Origin: Gammaproteobacteria bacterium
GTDB taxonomy: Bacteria; Pseudomonadota; Gammaproteobacteria; Pseudomonadales; Cellvibrionaceae
Reading direction: 5' to 3'
Assembly (NCBI GenBank): GCA_004173475.1
Contig: SEBU01000005.1
Span: 62,001-126,000, forward strand
DNA length: 64,000 nt
Shown here: positions 9,576 through 18,007 of the stretch, piece by piece
How the letters are laid out: each line of letters opens with the position of its first letter
How positions within the stretch are numbered: position 1 is the first letter of the stretch
The notes under the pieces: model-generated
Told to the model about the DNA's origin: nothing
Databases searched by the model: none
The model's input: only the letters and a program-made list of their open reading frames with translations
Position numbers and translations under genes: made by a program

Positions 9576-10529
9576 TTAATCCGAGGTTCTGTCTGATTCT
9601 CCAGGAATAGTGCTACTGCCTGACTGAATCAGCTTAAACGCTGTTGGGTCAGCTTGCGTTAAATTCAAATTCTCGATGGGTTTTCTCATCGCCGGAATTA
9701 CGCTAATGTATTCAACTGTCGGTAGTTTTTGATCTGCCAACTGGATTTTCGTTTGAAACGCGAATACCGGTTGAAGAGTTTCACCATTGTTGTCGAAATA
9801 AGCAATTTGCGTTTGCAATACTTCTACACGAGATTTTTCACCGAACTCGCTCAGGATTTGTCTGTTCGATAATTCCAAGGCTTCTTTCTCGCTGAGAATT
9901 TCGCTTGAACTTAAACGAACCGGTTTATCTAATTCTCTCCAGCGGCGTGTTACACCAATAACTTCGCCGCTATCACCGATATTCACCACCAGTTTAGAAC
10001 CGGTCCCGATTACTGGCACACCATTTAATTCTCTCGAATAAGTGATTGTAACCAACTTATCTACAACTGGGCCTGCTCTACCGGTAGAAAGAATCGACGT
10101 AGAGCGCAAGCCACCTACGTGCGCAACCTTCAGTTCCTCTGGATTCGCCGGCAATAACTTATTTTGCTCAAGAAACAAATTCGCATATTTCAACGCGGAA
10201 TCAGTTGTTGGTAATTTCGGAACAAAACTACCTAAATAACGGCTGAAATTGCGGTTAAAACTTAAATCACCGGTCGCCACATTATGTTCAAAGGTGGTAT
10301 TTGGGTCACGCGCCGATACATAGCGAACGATATTTGTTTCAGGAATTGCCAATCTATCGGAATATTCATAAGGCAAAAATTGTTTCATGTAAGATTTAGA
10401 TGCGTCCAATGTCGCAGCTTCTGTTCTTTGAAAACTGTACACGGATAGATTGTCTGTATTTACAGCTGCTTCAGCACTGCTAACAACTAATGCTGCGAAA
10501 AATAATGGAAGTAATTTTTGAATGTTCAT
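9576..10529 (-). CDS. Secreted protein with propeptide/PepSY-like region, partner of the 10575-11339 gene
   Basis: I do not recognise a named family. The protein starts with a signal peptide (MNIQKLLPLFF...SSAEA, cut near residue 21). The middle part, about residues 160-225, reads like the FTP/PepSY propeptide fold of secreted peptidases: RELNGVPVIGTGSKLVVNIG followed by GEVIGVTRRWREL and an acidic helix with SEKEALELSNRQIL. A later PVFAFQTKI strand also fits. AAAGGAG lies before the ATG. It is 45 bases downstream of a secreted protein with a possible His/Cys catalytic pair, so it may act as a separate chaperone or inhibitor for it; that is inference. Confidence 0.75.
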   Translation of the reverse strand: MNIQKLLPLFFAALVVSSAEAAVNTDNLSVYSFQRTEAATLDASKSYMKQFLPYEYSDRLAIPETNIVRYVSARDPNTTFEHNVATGDLSFNRNFSRYLGSFVPKLPTTDSALKYANLFLEQNKLLPANPEELKVAHVGGLRSTSILSTGRAGPVVDKLVTITYSRELNGVPVIGTGSKLVVNIGDSGEVIGVTRRWRELDKPVRLSSSEILSEKEALELSNRQILSEFGEKSRVEVLQTQIAYFDNNGETLQPVFAFQTKIQLADQKLPTVEYISVIPAMRKPIENLNLTQADPTAFKLIQSGSSTIPGESDRTSD

Positions 10530-10574
10530 AATAAAAGCTCCTTTTAATTGAAATGATTTTTGCAGTAGTAGAAA

Positions 10575-11339
10575 TTAATACTGCCACCAGGTAACCATAC
10601 CAGCCGTGCCGCCCGCAGGATCAGCTGCATAAGAGCCTAACCGATCATTTTGCGTTGACGAATACATAACGGCACTAGCCAAACCTGGGTAAGGTGATCC
10701 ATCGGAATTTGTTGGATTAAAAATCCAGTAGCGCTCTTCATTAACAGCAGCAAACCATGATTGCCACACGCCACCATTCGCTTTTAATTTATGCGCGTAA
10801 TTATTTGGAATACCATTATCGGAATTACTCAAGGTGTGAAAACCTACGAGTTGATGCAAACCTTGGAACATGGGCGAATAAGGAGTCCACCAATTTGTAT
10901 GTTCAGGCGCAGTTGTAACGGTATAGCAAGATTCGATAATCAAAAATTCCAAATCACCGCCTTTTGCCAAATCGCCATAGGCCGGTACGTAACGCAAGTC
11001 CACACCTTTACTTAATGCCTGATTGGTTTGAATGTAGTAATCGTTGCCATGGCCTGCGACGTAGGAGAGATCCATCTTATCGACATAGCTTTGGTGCAAG
11101 CTATCAAACATAAAAGGTTCGGCGTAATAATATTGAGTTTCTTTGTAACGATTACCGCCAACGGTTTGCCAGCTTTGGAAGTTTTTCACGAAGTTCCAAA
11201 CGTTACGCACGAAGCGACTTTCCGCTTTATCGACGTATCCACCAATTTCGCGATCAGCTGCTTGAGCAAGAGGGATTGTTGTAGCGCAAATGGAAAATAG
11301 AAAAAACCCTTTCAATAAATTTCTTTGAGTGGTAAACAT
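10575..11339 (-). CDS. Secreted DUF6345-like protein with possible His/Cys peptidase dyad
   Basis: A 254-residue exported protein (signal peptide to about ...AQAA, residue 28). The body contains LSYVAGHGNDYY with His97, then a hydrophobic strand DLEFLIIESC ending at Cys138. A His-Gly followed about 40 residues later by a buried strand ending in Cys is the arrangement of clan CD cysteine peptidases such as gingipains and caspases. I associate the overall pattern with the DUF6345 family, from memory and not verified. Other landmarks are WWTPYSPMFQGLHQLVGFHT and a Trp/Tyr-rich C-terminus. AAAGGAGTATATTTT precedes the ATG. It is the first gene of a two-gene operon with the propeptide-like protein. 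Confidence 0.75.
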   Translation of the reverse strand: MFTTQRNLLKGFFLFSICATTIPLAQAADREIGGYVDKAESRFVRNVWNFVKNFQSWQTVGGNRYKETQYYYAEPFMFDSLHQSYVDKMDLSYVAGHGNDYYIQTNQALSKGVDLRYVPAYGDLAKGGDLEFLIIESCYTVTTAPEHTNWWTPYSPMFQGLHQLVGFHTLSNSDNGIPNNYAHKLKANGGVWQSWFAAVNEERYWIFNPTNSDGSPYPGLASAVMYSSTQNDRLGSYAADPAGGTAGMVTWWQY

Positions 11340-11688
11340 AAAATATACTCCTTTAAGGTTGAGAGATCAGAAGATCCTTTTTTGTAAAACACTAATAATC
11401 ATTAGCGATTCACATCCGTCTAAATTTGAATTCATTTATGCGAATATGAATCGCCAAGTTAACAAACACATCCTTGATAAAATCATGCTATTCACATCAG
11501 CACAAACACAGCTTTCCTTCTGTTTGTTCAACTGACAAAATACTATTTGCCTGAAACAATTTACTTACTTCGTTTTCCTCAGCAAGTAGCGATACTATAG
11601 AGAAGCCGAGTTTTCGGAGCTGTAAGATAGTCACCATAAATCTGTGAAAAAATACCCGTTGAAAACGACGACATCAAAGGAGTAAGCA
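11340..11688. other. Divergent intergenic region, 349 bases
   Basis: This gap separates the divergently read secreted-protein operon and the YdeI-like gene, so it should hold promoters for both. I see AAAGGAG sites at both ends (serving 11339 on - and 11689 on +) and a TACTAT -10-like box at 11593-11598 facing the + gene, without a good -35. Short reading frames here lack coding character. Confidence 0.6.
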
Positions 11689-12210
11689 TTGAGCTCCCTA
11701 AATTTCAAATCTTTTATAAAAATAAATAAAATCAATCCCTATGTTTTGGTGAGCGCAGAACAAGCAGCTTTTTTAAAAAAAGATTGGCGCAAACCTCTGC
11801 CGGTTTGTATTCGCATTAACGGTAAACCCAAAGTGCCGTGGCATATAAATATGATGCCAATTGGAGACGGCAGTTTTTATCTTTATTTACACGGCGATGT
11901 TCGCACCGCGTCGAATACAGTTGTAGGTGATGAAGTCGATGTAGAAATTAAATTTGATTCTGCATACAAAAGCGGCCCTATCCACCCAATGCCAACTTAT
12001 TTGCAAGAAGCTTTGAAGAAAAATTCACTAGCGCAAAAAGGTTGGGAGAAATTAGCACCTAGTCGCCAAAAAGAAATCCTTCGCTACTTTGCGGGGCTAA
12101 AATCTGACGAAGCGCAAGCGAGAAATCTTGAGCAAGCTATATATGTGCTAGCGGGTAGCAAAGGCCGTTACATGGCGAGGGACTGGAATATGGAAAACGA
12201 GAATGAATAG
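11689..12210 (+). CDS. DUF1905/YdeI-OmpD-associated family protein
   Basis: The N-terminal 95 residues fit the DUF1905 beta domain, with VCIRINGKPKVPWHINMMP and GSFYLYLHGDVR. The C-terminal part (about 105-173) fits the YdeI/OmpD-associated helical domain: ALKKNSLAQKGWEKLAPSRQ and KEILRYFAGLKSDEAQARN. Relatives have been linked to envelope stress and bacteriocin protection, but the biochemical role is unknown. The start is a TTG at 11689, supported by AAGGAG 7 bases upstream and by family-like sequence from there. Confidence 0.82.
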   Translation: MSSLNFKSFIKINKINPYVLVSAEQAAFLKKDWRKPLPVCIRINGKPKVPWHINMMPIGDGSFYLYLHGDVRTASNTVVGDEVDVEIKFDSAYKSGPIHPMPTYLQEALKKNSLAQKGWEKLAPSRQKEILRYFAGLKSDEAQARNLEQAIYVLAGSKGRYMARDWNMENENE

Positions 12211-12315
12211 TTATACAAATTGTCATAAAGCCTATTTTTTAATCGTTGAAGTCAAGCTTCAAAACGCATAAAGTGTATAAACAGTCAGATCCTTAACCAG
12301 CCGCGACCAACTGCC

Positions 12316-12615
12316 ATGACTATAACCCGCCAATCTATGCTTAAGTTGATAGTAGTGATCACACTGCTATTCCAACTTATTAATATAGCTTGGGCGTCAA
12401 ATCATAGTTGTTGCCCCGAAAACAATCCTGGTTGTGTCATGGCTGATATGGCGATGGGTTGTACCGCATGTCTAGCTATTGCCTTACCTGCTGCGGAATT
12501 AAATAGATTTAATGAGTCTCGCGCGCTGATAAAAATGGTTCATGCCGCACCTAATTATCTCTCCGTTAATAACCATGTCATTTGGCGCCCGCCTATATTT
12601 TCTCCAGTCGTCTAA
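12316..12615 (+). CDS. Small exported Cys-rich protein, unknown (possible metal handling)
   Basis: I do not recognise the family. It is a 99-residue protein with an N-terminal signal segment (MLKLIVVITLLFQLINIAWA) and, just after the cut site, a Cys- and Met-rich stretch with six Cys: SCCPENNPGC, VMADMAMGC and TAC. The rest is unremarkable. No clear ribosome site is seen before either ATG (12316 or 12337). It is followed 33 bases later by a 43-residue exported peptide also full of Cys pairs, and a MerR/MerT-like pair lies within 1 kb, which suggests soft-metal binding; that is inference. Confidence 0.65.
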   Translation: MTITRQSMLKLIVVITLLFQLINIAWASNHSCCPENNPGCVMADMAMGCTACLAIALPAAELNRFNESRALIKMVHAAPNYLSVNNHVIWRPPIFSPVV

Positions 12616-12648
12616 TTATTTCATTCATTTAATTATGTAGAGGTCTGT

Positions 12649-12780
12649 ATGAAAATTAAATTTTTAAAAATTGTTACTGTGGTGGCTGCATTTTTTGCAT
12701 CCAGTACAGTGCTAGCGGTAGGTGCATGTTGTGCAGTAGGTGCAATTTGCTGCACCGGCGGCATGCCTTGCTGTCCGTAG
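12649..12780 (+). CDS. 43-residue exported Cys-pair peptide
   Basis: A very short gene. TAGAGG stands 7-8 bases before the ATG; codons 1-24 form a clean signal peptide (MKIKFLKIVTVVAAFFASST, then VLAV). The mature part is only about 20 residues, built almost wholly from Gly/Ala and three Cys pairs: ACC, ICC and PCC. Such spacing suits binding of soft metals such as Cu(I), Hg(II) or As(III). It lies between a Cys-rich exported protein and a hairpin, and may be co-transcribed with the former. Signal peptide plus good ribosome site make it likely to be real despite its size. Confidence 0.7.
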   Translation: MKIKFLKIVTVVAAFFASSTVLAVGACCAVGAICCTGGMPCCP

Positions 12781-12811
12781 TTTTCCGCGTTAAGGTTGTT
12801 TAGCAACCATG

Positions 12812-12842
12812 TAAACACTCAGTACAATGTACTGAGTGTTTA
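12812..12842 (+). terminator. Strong hairpin after the Cys-pair peptide
   Basis: A perfect 14-bp stem (12812-12825 with 12829-12842) with a 3-base AAT loop lies 31 bases after the peptide stop. The following T tract is poor, so termination is likely but not certain. Confidence 0.6.
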
Positions 12843-12907
12843 TTTACCCAACAAAAATTTCCACATTCCCGCGAACTTTTAAATACCAAACGGCTGGAAC
12901 GAATTCT

Positions 12908-13258
12908 ATGAGTTGGATTATTACAAAATATCTAATTACCGCCGCAGTTGTTGTACTCGTGTCTGAAATTGCCAAACGTAGCGATAAATTAGGTGGTTTG
13001 GTTGCAGCATTGCCCCTCGTAACTATTCTTGCGCTTATATGGTTATATGTTGAAAAGCAAACGCCCGAAAAAATAGCGAATCACGCTTGGTACACCTTTT
13101 GGTATGTAGTACCTACATTGCCAATGTTTTTGGCTTTTCCGTGGCTGTTAGGCCGTATAGGTTTTTGGTCAACGCTCGCAGCATCCGTCGTCATTACGAT
13201 TGCATGTTTCTGGATATTCGCGATCTTCGTTCGGCGGTTTGGAATTCAGCTGCTTTAA
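12908..13258 (+). CDS. DUF3147-family small membrane protein
   Basis: This 116-residue protein has four hydrophobic segments and the pattern ITKYLITAAVVVLVSEIAKR, DKLGGLVAALPLVTILALIW, and a second half with YVVPTLPMFLAFPWLL that I associate with DUF3147 inner-membrane proteins of unknown function. The ATG at 12908 fits the family N-terminus; an earlier in-frame ATG at 12836 lies inside the hairpin and is rejected. It converges with the MerT/MerF-like gene, 4 bases between stops. Confidence 0.8.
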   Translation: MSWIITKYLITAAVVVLVSEIAKRSDKLGGLVAALPLVTILALIWLYVEKQTPEKIANHAWYTFWYVVPTLPMFLAFPWLLGRIGFWSTLAASVVITIACFWIFAIFVRRFGIQLL

Positions 13259-13262
13259 TCAT

Positions 13263-13538
13263 TTACTCGCGATTAGAACATTGTGTGCTATCGCATTCTG
13301 TGGACGGCGTTGAGCAACACACTTTTTTAGATTGGTGCCGCCTTAAATGTAAATAAATTGCAATCAAAAGCAAGGGCGCTAGACAAATCAACATTTCTAT
13401 TGTTTTGAAATTCATTAATCCAACAAGCGCACCTACACCGGATATTCCGACGACAATCGTGTACAAGGGAACCGCACAACAGCCGATGCAAGCTATGACC
13501 AAGGTTAGTAGAAGCCAGCCAGATTTTTGTGTAGACAT
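13263..13538 (-). CDS. MerT/MerF-like small metal-transport membrane protein
   Basis: A 91-residue protein with two membrane helices. The first carries a Cys pair followed by Pro (ACIGCCAVP, Cys17, 20, 21), as in MerT and MerF mercuric ion transporters, followed by a Gly-rich GISGVGALVG turn. The C-terminal tail holds four more Cys (74, 75, 82, 87) in KKVCCSTPSTECDSTQC, well placed to pass a metal ion. It is read divergently from a MerR-family regulator with Cys ligands in the metal-binding region, and its promoter has the MerR-type architecture. The metal (Hg or another soft metal) cannot be settled; no merA or merP is in the window. Confidence 0.75.
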   Translation of the reverse strand: MSTQKSGWLLLTLVIACIGCCAVPLYTIVVGISGVGALVGLMNFKTIEMLICLAPLLLIAIYLHLRRHQSKKVCCSTPSTECDSTQCSNRE

Positions 13539-13579
13539 GTTAATCTCCTGAAGAAATAAGTTTTGTTGTGAGAGATCTC

Positions 13580-13610
13580 AGCATAAAATCTGTAGTTACT
13601 ACAGATGCAA
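13580..13610 (-). promoter_or_regulatory. MerR-type promoter and operator (19-bp spacer)
   Basis: Reading the - strand, TTGCAT (13605-13610) and TATGCT (13580-13585) are separated by 19 bases. The spacer and its edge contain a perfect 9+1+9 inverted repeat, ATCTGTAGTTACTACAGAT (13588-13606). The overlong spacer filled by a dyad is the hallmark of promoters that MerR proteins untwist on metal binding. It drives the MerT/MerF-like gene; the divergent MerR gene begins 23 bases away. Confidence 0.85.
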
Positions 13611-13632
13611 GCTTTTTATGGAGCGGAAAATC

Positions 13633-14037
13633 ATGTTTGGAATCGGCGAGTTATCGCGAACAAGTGGATGCCCTATAGAAACTATCCGCTATTATGAAAA
13701 ATCCGACTTACTTCAAGAGCCGCCGCGTAGTAGTGGCGGCCATCGCTTGTATAACGAAAGCCATAGAAAACGATTGGGATTTATTTTAAAGGCGCGAGGT
13801 TTGGGATTTAGCTTGGAAAAAACTAGAGAGTTATTAAGTCTTTCAGAGAATAATACGCGCTCATGCAATGAAGCCCTAGAGCTTGTCGAAAATAACCTTA
13901 CTGCCGTTAACGAAAAATTAGCAGAATTACAAATAATTAAAGATTCGTTATTAGTCATGGCAAAAAACTGCCAGCAGTGCTGTCCAAACGCCAAAGCACC
14001 AAATTGCACGATTGTAGACGCACTTCAACATAGCTAA
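13633..14037 (+). CDS. MerR-family metal-responsive regulator
   Basis: A 134-residue regulator with the MerR winged helix at the N-terminus (IGELSRTSGCPIETIRYYE, then GHRLYNESHRKRLGFILKAR), a dimerisation helix and a C-terminal metal loop. Cys78 (TRSCNEA), Cys116 and Cys125 in CQQCCPNAKAPNC correspond by position and spacing to the three Hg(II) ligands of Tn501 MerR (Cys82, 117, 126), with three residues inserted between the first and second. Two extra Cys (113, 117) may alter specificity. The start at 13633 has GGAG 9 bases upstream; the ATG at 13618 has no site. Confidence 0.9.
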   Translation: MFGIGELSRTSGCPIETIRYYEKSDLLQEPPRSSGGHRLYNESHRKRLGFILKARGLGFSLEKTRELLSLSENNTRSCNEALELVENNLTAVNEKLAELQIIKDSLLVMAKNCQQCCPNAKAPNCTIVDALQHS

Positions 14038-14079
14038 TTGTTCTGTAATATTTCTTTAAGCCTAGTTATAAGGTCAACC

Positions 14080-14406
14080 ATGTTAAAAATTGCGAGCTTG
14101 TTTGTGCTGACAGCATTAGCTGAAATTATCGGCTGCTTCTTGCCGTATTTGTGGTTAAAAAAAGATGGTCCAATTTGGTTATTAATTCCCGCCGGTGCAA
14201 GTCTTGTATTGTTTGTTTGGTTACTCACACTACACCCCGCCGCCAGTGGACGCGTTTATGCTGCTTATGGTGGAGTTTATGTTGCAACTGCTTTGGTGTG
14301 GTTGCGACTTGTGGATGGCGTAAAATTATCTGCTTACGATTGGATCGGAGCTGCAGTTGCTTTATTAGGAATGGTGATTATTGTTGCTGGATGGAAAGCG
14401 CAGTGA
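14080..14406 (+). CDS. ynfA: UPF0060 membrane protein YnfA
   Basis: YnfA is a four-helix inner-membrane protein of the small multidrug-resistance-like group. The sequence shows [17 protein letters not shown], the loop [17 protein letters not shown] and the last helix with [17 protein letters not shown], and ends at 108 residues, the usual length. The ATG at 14080 fits the family; the frame is open further upstream but has no conserved residues. It lies 42 bases after the MerR regulator on the same strand, so both may share a transcript. Confidence 0.93.
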   Translation: MLKIASLFVLTALAEIIGCFLPYLWLKKDGPIWLLIPAGASLVLFVWLLTLHPAASGRVYAAYGGVYVATALVWLRLVDGVKLSAYDWIGAAVALLGMVIIVAGWKAQ

Positions 14407-14455
14407 GTTTTTATTTTCAAAATTTAAAAACGATAAAATGCTAATTTAGATTAAT

Positions 14456-14487
14456 AAAAAACGCTGCTTATACCGCAGCGTTTTTTA
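14456..14487. terminator. Bidirectional terminator hairpin
   Basis: ACGCTGC (14461-14467) and GCAGCGT around a 7-base loop, with A and T runs on the two sides, serve both ynfA (+) and the secreted protein gene ending at 14507 (-). Confidence 0.9.
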
Positions 14488-14506
14488 TTAAAGCTAGCGC
14501 TACCCA

Positions 14507-15331
14507 TTATTGCATAATTGGGCCGTATACTTGGTCCAACAGATTTTTTAACGGTACTGGAGGACTAGTCCTTTCGCTGCCAGCTTGGTCTTTATATTTC
14601 ACACTAATCGTACGATCAATATCACTCACGCCGTTAAAAACAAGCGCTATAACCTCTATAGAATCGAAATCCCACGGAGCTACTTCAGCGGGAAGATAAA
14701 GCGTTTTAGTGCCTCTACCGTACCATAACACATCGACTACAAAACCATCTGGAATGTAGTTCCCTGACCCAGGGTTCGGATTTACCTGTAATCTATCTCT
14801 TAAAGAAAACGTGGCTTTTTTGCCTCCGATAACTAATGCAGCACTGTCCACCAAACGAATGGGCGTCGCATCTCGAACCATACCCATAACCGAAAATAAT
14901 AAACCGCCGGGATTATTATTTTCTGCTTGTGGATTAATAAATGCAGTCCTTTCAGAAACGTACACGTTAATATTTAAAGGCATTCTCTGTTCGAAGTTTA
15001 TGGAATCCACTTCCACAATGACCTCTTTAAAAACCCAGGCACCACTCACAAGTGCACGATATCTACCTTCAACAAGTTTAAAATTAGTTGCTGTGAGTTT
15101 TGCAGCTTCTGGAAACGTAATCTCAACAGATGTTAATTGCTGCTCGAATAACGGAGCATTTTTTGTGATTGTTAAAGTGGCTGACTTTGCGTTAGATAAA
15201 TCTAACCGTGGATATTGAAAATACCCTGGGCGCGAACTGATGTTTTCAATGTCGTATTTGGTTATTTTAGCTTCTGCTGTTATGGCCAACGTGGCTAAAC
15301 ATAGTGTTAGTAAACGAGCAAGTACATTCAT
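14507..15331 (-). CDS. Secreted protein of unknown function
   Basis: I do not recognise this protein. With the start at 15331 it has a signal peptide (MNVLARLLTLCLATLAITAEA) and a mature part of about 250 residues rich in beta-strand patterns, with few Cys. Recognisable stretches are ISSRPGYFQYPRLDLSNAKS, PQAENNNPGGLLFSVMGMV and YGRGTKTLYLPAEVAPWDFD; none points to a catalytic site. An upstream ATG at 15367 would place 12 polar residues before the signal and is less likely. It lies 143 bases downstream of the arsenic operon on the same strand, but nothing ties it to arsenic. Confidence 0.7.
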   Translation of the reverse strand: MNVLARLLTLCLATLAITAEAKITKYDIENISSRPGYFQYPRLDLSNAKSATLTITKNAPLFEQQLTSVEITFPEAAKLTATNFKLVEGRYRALVSGAWVFKEVIVEVDSINFEQRMPLNINVYVSERTAFINPQAENNNPGGLLFSVMGMVRDATPIRLVDSAALVIGGKKATFSLRDRLQVNPNPGSGNYIPDGFVVDVLWYGRGTKTLYLPAEVAPWDFDSIEVIALVFNGVSDIDRTISVKYKDQAGSERTSPPVPLKNLLDQVYGPIMQ

Positions 15332-15474
15332 GCTATATATCCCTGTGTAATTTAATTTGAACCCCAAACGAATGGAGGCTCAGCACTTTAACAGATTAGG
15401 TATTTCAACTCTATTGATTGCGGCAGTCTAATCCATTCGGCTCGCCTATTTTTTATGAATTTTATTTTCCTATA

Positions 15475-16761
15475 TTAGGCAACAAACACAGGTGCGAATC
15501 CACCGCCCTGAGTTCTAAAGTTGGTGGTTTGGCCTTGGTACAAACGTGCAGCAAGCAATTGCATGTCAGCTTGATAAACATAAGCGCGAATATCCATTTT
15601 TAAAGCCGTGCGCTCATTGTCTACTAATATTCCGCGCTCGCTCGGCAATACAAATTCTTGCGCCACATAATTACCTAGCAAAATCTCGTTCCACACTCGC
15701 TTGGTTAGCTTGTCGCCGCGATAAGTGGCGCGACTCCCAAAACCTGAAGCAGGTTTAAAAAATAGGTGCTTACGTTCAGCCCACAATTTTTCTGCGTTTT
15801 CTAAAGAAACACATTCAGTGGCTGGAATGCCTGCACGCAAAACTTGTATGTCTTGTTCCTGCACGCCAAGTTCGCGTAAGTTGTGTTCATTACCCAAGAT
15901 AGCCAAGTTGCGTTTATCCGCATAAATAGCATGGTGATAGGGATTAGGTGTAAGCACCACCGAACTTGATTCAAAAGCTTTTCGGATATCTGCGAGAGCA
16001 TTCGATGCAAGCGAGAAGTCTGTGTGGCGGTTATAGATTAAATCGATTAGCTGTCCGCTATAGGTCAATTGGTTTTCGCTAAACGTTAGCTCGCTTGGAT
16101 CAGCGATGAACGTCTTAATGCCATTGCGCTGAAATAAACGCTGCGCCATTTTGAATTCGCGATAGAGAAATTGTTGCGTTGGATTCTCATCCACAATGGC
16201 GATGGATACTAACGGCTTATCACCACGCTGTAATTTCCATTCATGCAAAAACATTTCCATATATTCGTGATCAAGATCAGTTTTTAATTGAATTATTTGT
16301 CTGCCAACTGCACGACAGCATTCATTTTGCGCATTCACTAATGCGGCATTTAAAAAAGCGCCACCGGCATTGGTGTTAATTTCAATAATTTGCGGGCCGC
16401 GCGCACCTAAATGAAAGTCATATCCCATAAATACACCGGAGGTTCCGGGGTTATAATTTGCGATGCCAGGCGAATGCACTAGAATCTGTTTCACATAGGC
16501 TGGCAAATTTACTACTCGTGAAACCGCCTGCACAATGTTTTGCATCTGAAGTAACTGTTCAGGGGATATGAAAACTGTGGTGTTGGAGAATAATTGCGGG
16601 TGGGTCTTCAAGATATTTTGATTAATATCATCAACACTCAAAATAGTATTTAATTGATTTCGGTTTAGAGTCGTACAAAAGCAATCAAGATTTAGTTGTT
16701 CCGCTGGGCTAGTACAATTAGCATCGCAGCCATGATCAGTTGATTCTGTTTCGTTATTCAT
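15475..16761 (-). CDS. ATP-grasp-like protein, fourth gene of the arsenic operon
   Basis: A 428-residue cytoplasmic protein with no assigned function known to me. Motifs typical of ATP-grasp ligases are visible: IIEINTNAGGAFLNA (about residues 129-143, a Mg-ligand-type EIN motif), YADKRNLAIL, FFKPASGFGSRATYRG (about 344-359, Lys plus a Gly/Ser-rich loop) and YVAQEFVLPS. The order suggests a permuted or divergent fold. The first 30 residues have four Cys (DHGCDANC and LDCFC) that could bind As(III) or another metal. The start overlaps the arsJ stop by 8 bases, so translation is coupled to the exporter. A role in ligating a group to an arsenic metabolite or thiol is inference. Confidence 0.75.
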   Translation of the reverse strand: MNNETESTDHGCDANCTSPAEQLNLDCFCTTLNRNQLNTILSVDDINQNILKTHPQLFSNTTVFISPEQLLQMQNIVQAVSRVVNLPAYVKQILVHSPGIANYNPGTSGVFMGYDFHLGARGPQIIEINTNAGGAFLNAALVNAQNECCRAVGRQIIQLKTDLDHEYMEMFLHEWKLQRGDKPLVSIAIVDENPTQQFLYREFKMAQRLFQRNGIKTFIADPSELTFSENQLTYSGQLIDLIYNRHTDFSLASNALADIRKAFESSSVVLTPNPYHHAIYADKRNLAILGNEHNLRELGVQEQDIQVLRAGIPATECVSLENAEKLWAERKHLFFKPASGFGSRATYRGDKLTKRVWNEILLGNYVAQEFVLPSERGILVDNERTALKMDIRAYVYQADMQLLAARLYQGQTTNFRTQGGGFAPVFVA

Positions 16762-18007
16762 TCACATGAGTCTGCGCAGATGTTGGTAAGCCAATCGATA
16801 TACCAGCAGCGATAGCGATAAACGCGGCTGACGCCCACAAACACACAATCATACCTGCGCTCTGATAAATCCAACCTGATAGCAAGGTACCGATCAAACG
16901 ACCGATTGCATTAGCCATGTAATAAAAACCAACATCCATGGACGCGCCATCCTCTTTCGCGTAACTCACAATTAAATAGCTATGAAGTGATGAGTTAATG
17001 GCAAACACAATTCCAAATACACACAGCCCTGCAAATAGCACTATATTTGTTTGCCATAGCATGCGTATGGAAAAAGTTTGCGTAGTGGGTGATTGTGGTG
17101 AAAAATATTGCATAGCAAACGCGATAATTACAGTGACAACAGTAAGTGCCAATGCCCACCAAAGTGCACTACGACCATCCGGAGTTTTCTTGTTCTTATT
17201 GATTATTAATGGTGCTGCAGATTGAACCACGCCATAACCAACAACCCATGCTGCGAGAAAACCACCTACCTGCCAAAAATCCCAGTTAAGTTGACTGCTC
17301 AAAAATACGGGCAATGCCACTACAAACCAAATATCACGTGCTCCAAATAAAAATAATCGCGCTGCCGATAGAATATTAACGGCGCGACTCTTGGAAAAAA
17401 TATCAGAAAATTTTGGCTTATTTTTGGCTTTACCTAAATCCTGCTTTAGTAAACACAAACTTGCCAACCACACTAGCGCGAGAACCATCGCCATTGCCAA
17501 GACCGCACGCTGAAAACCTAACACCGCAAGCAATGCGCCACCCAGAAAAAAGCCAATTCCTTTGAGCGCATTTTTTGATCCGGTAAGCAACGCGACCCAC
17601 TTGAATAATTGGCTCTGTTTATTTTCAGAAACCAAACTCTTAATTGAACTTTTCGCGCTCATTTTATTTAAATCTTTTGCGATACCTGAAAGTGCCTGGG
17701 CTTCCATAACTAGCGGCACACTTAACCATTGCGATGGTACGGCAAGCATAGATAGCGCAATAATTTGTAAGGCCAAACCGATATTCATGGTTCGGTTTAA
17801 TCCAATACGCGCACCCAAATAGCCACCGAATAAATTGGTAATTACACCAAATATTTCATAAAACAAAAAAAGTGCAGCAATCTGCAAAGGGCTGTAACCA
17901 ATCTGGTGGAAATGCAAAACCACCAACATGCGTAAGGCCCCGTCAGTCAGCGTGAATGCCCAATAATTCCCGGTCACGATTGAATATTGGCGAATGGCTG
18001 AATTCAT
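16754..18007 (-). CDS. arsJ: Organoarsenical efflux MFS transporter ArsJ
   Basis: ArsJ exports 1-arseno-3-phosphoglycerate, which breaks down to arsenate outside, giving arsenate resistance together with a dedicated GAPDH. The 417-residue protein has about 12 membrane segments. It starts [20 protein letters not shown] and has the conserved stretch [20 protein letters not shown] after the fourth or fifth helix, which is diagnostic of ArsJ in my experience. It overlaps the GAPDH stop by 4 bases (ATGA) and the ATP-grasp-like start by 8 bases. Operon context with arsR and GAPDH confirms the call. Confidence 0.93.
   Translation of the reverse strand: MNSAIRQYSIVTGNYWAFTLTDGALRMLVVLHFHQIGYSPLQIAALFLFYEIFGVITNLFGGYLGARIGLNRTMNIGLALQIIALSMLAVPSQWLSVPLVMEAQALSGIAKDLNKMSAKSSIKSLVSENKQSQLFKWVALLTGSKNALKGIGFFLGGALLAVLGFQRAVLAMAMVLALVWLASLCLLKQDLGKAKNKPKFSDIFSKSRAVNILSAARLFLFGARDIWFVVALPVFLSSQLNWDFWQVGGFLAAWVVGYGVVQSAAPLIINKNKKTPDGRSALWWALALTVVTVIIAFAMQYFSPQSPTTQTFSIRMLWQTNIVLFAGLCVFGIVFAINSSLHSYLIVSYAKEDGASMDVGFYYMANAIGRLIGTLLSGWIYQSAGMIVCLWASAAFIAIAAGISIGLPTSAQTHVNE

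Noticed and set aside
11329-11535. Short + strand frame in the 11340-11688 gap
   Set aside because: No ribosome site, no signal or domain, and it overlaps the ribosome site of the - strand gene.
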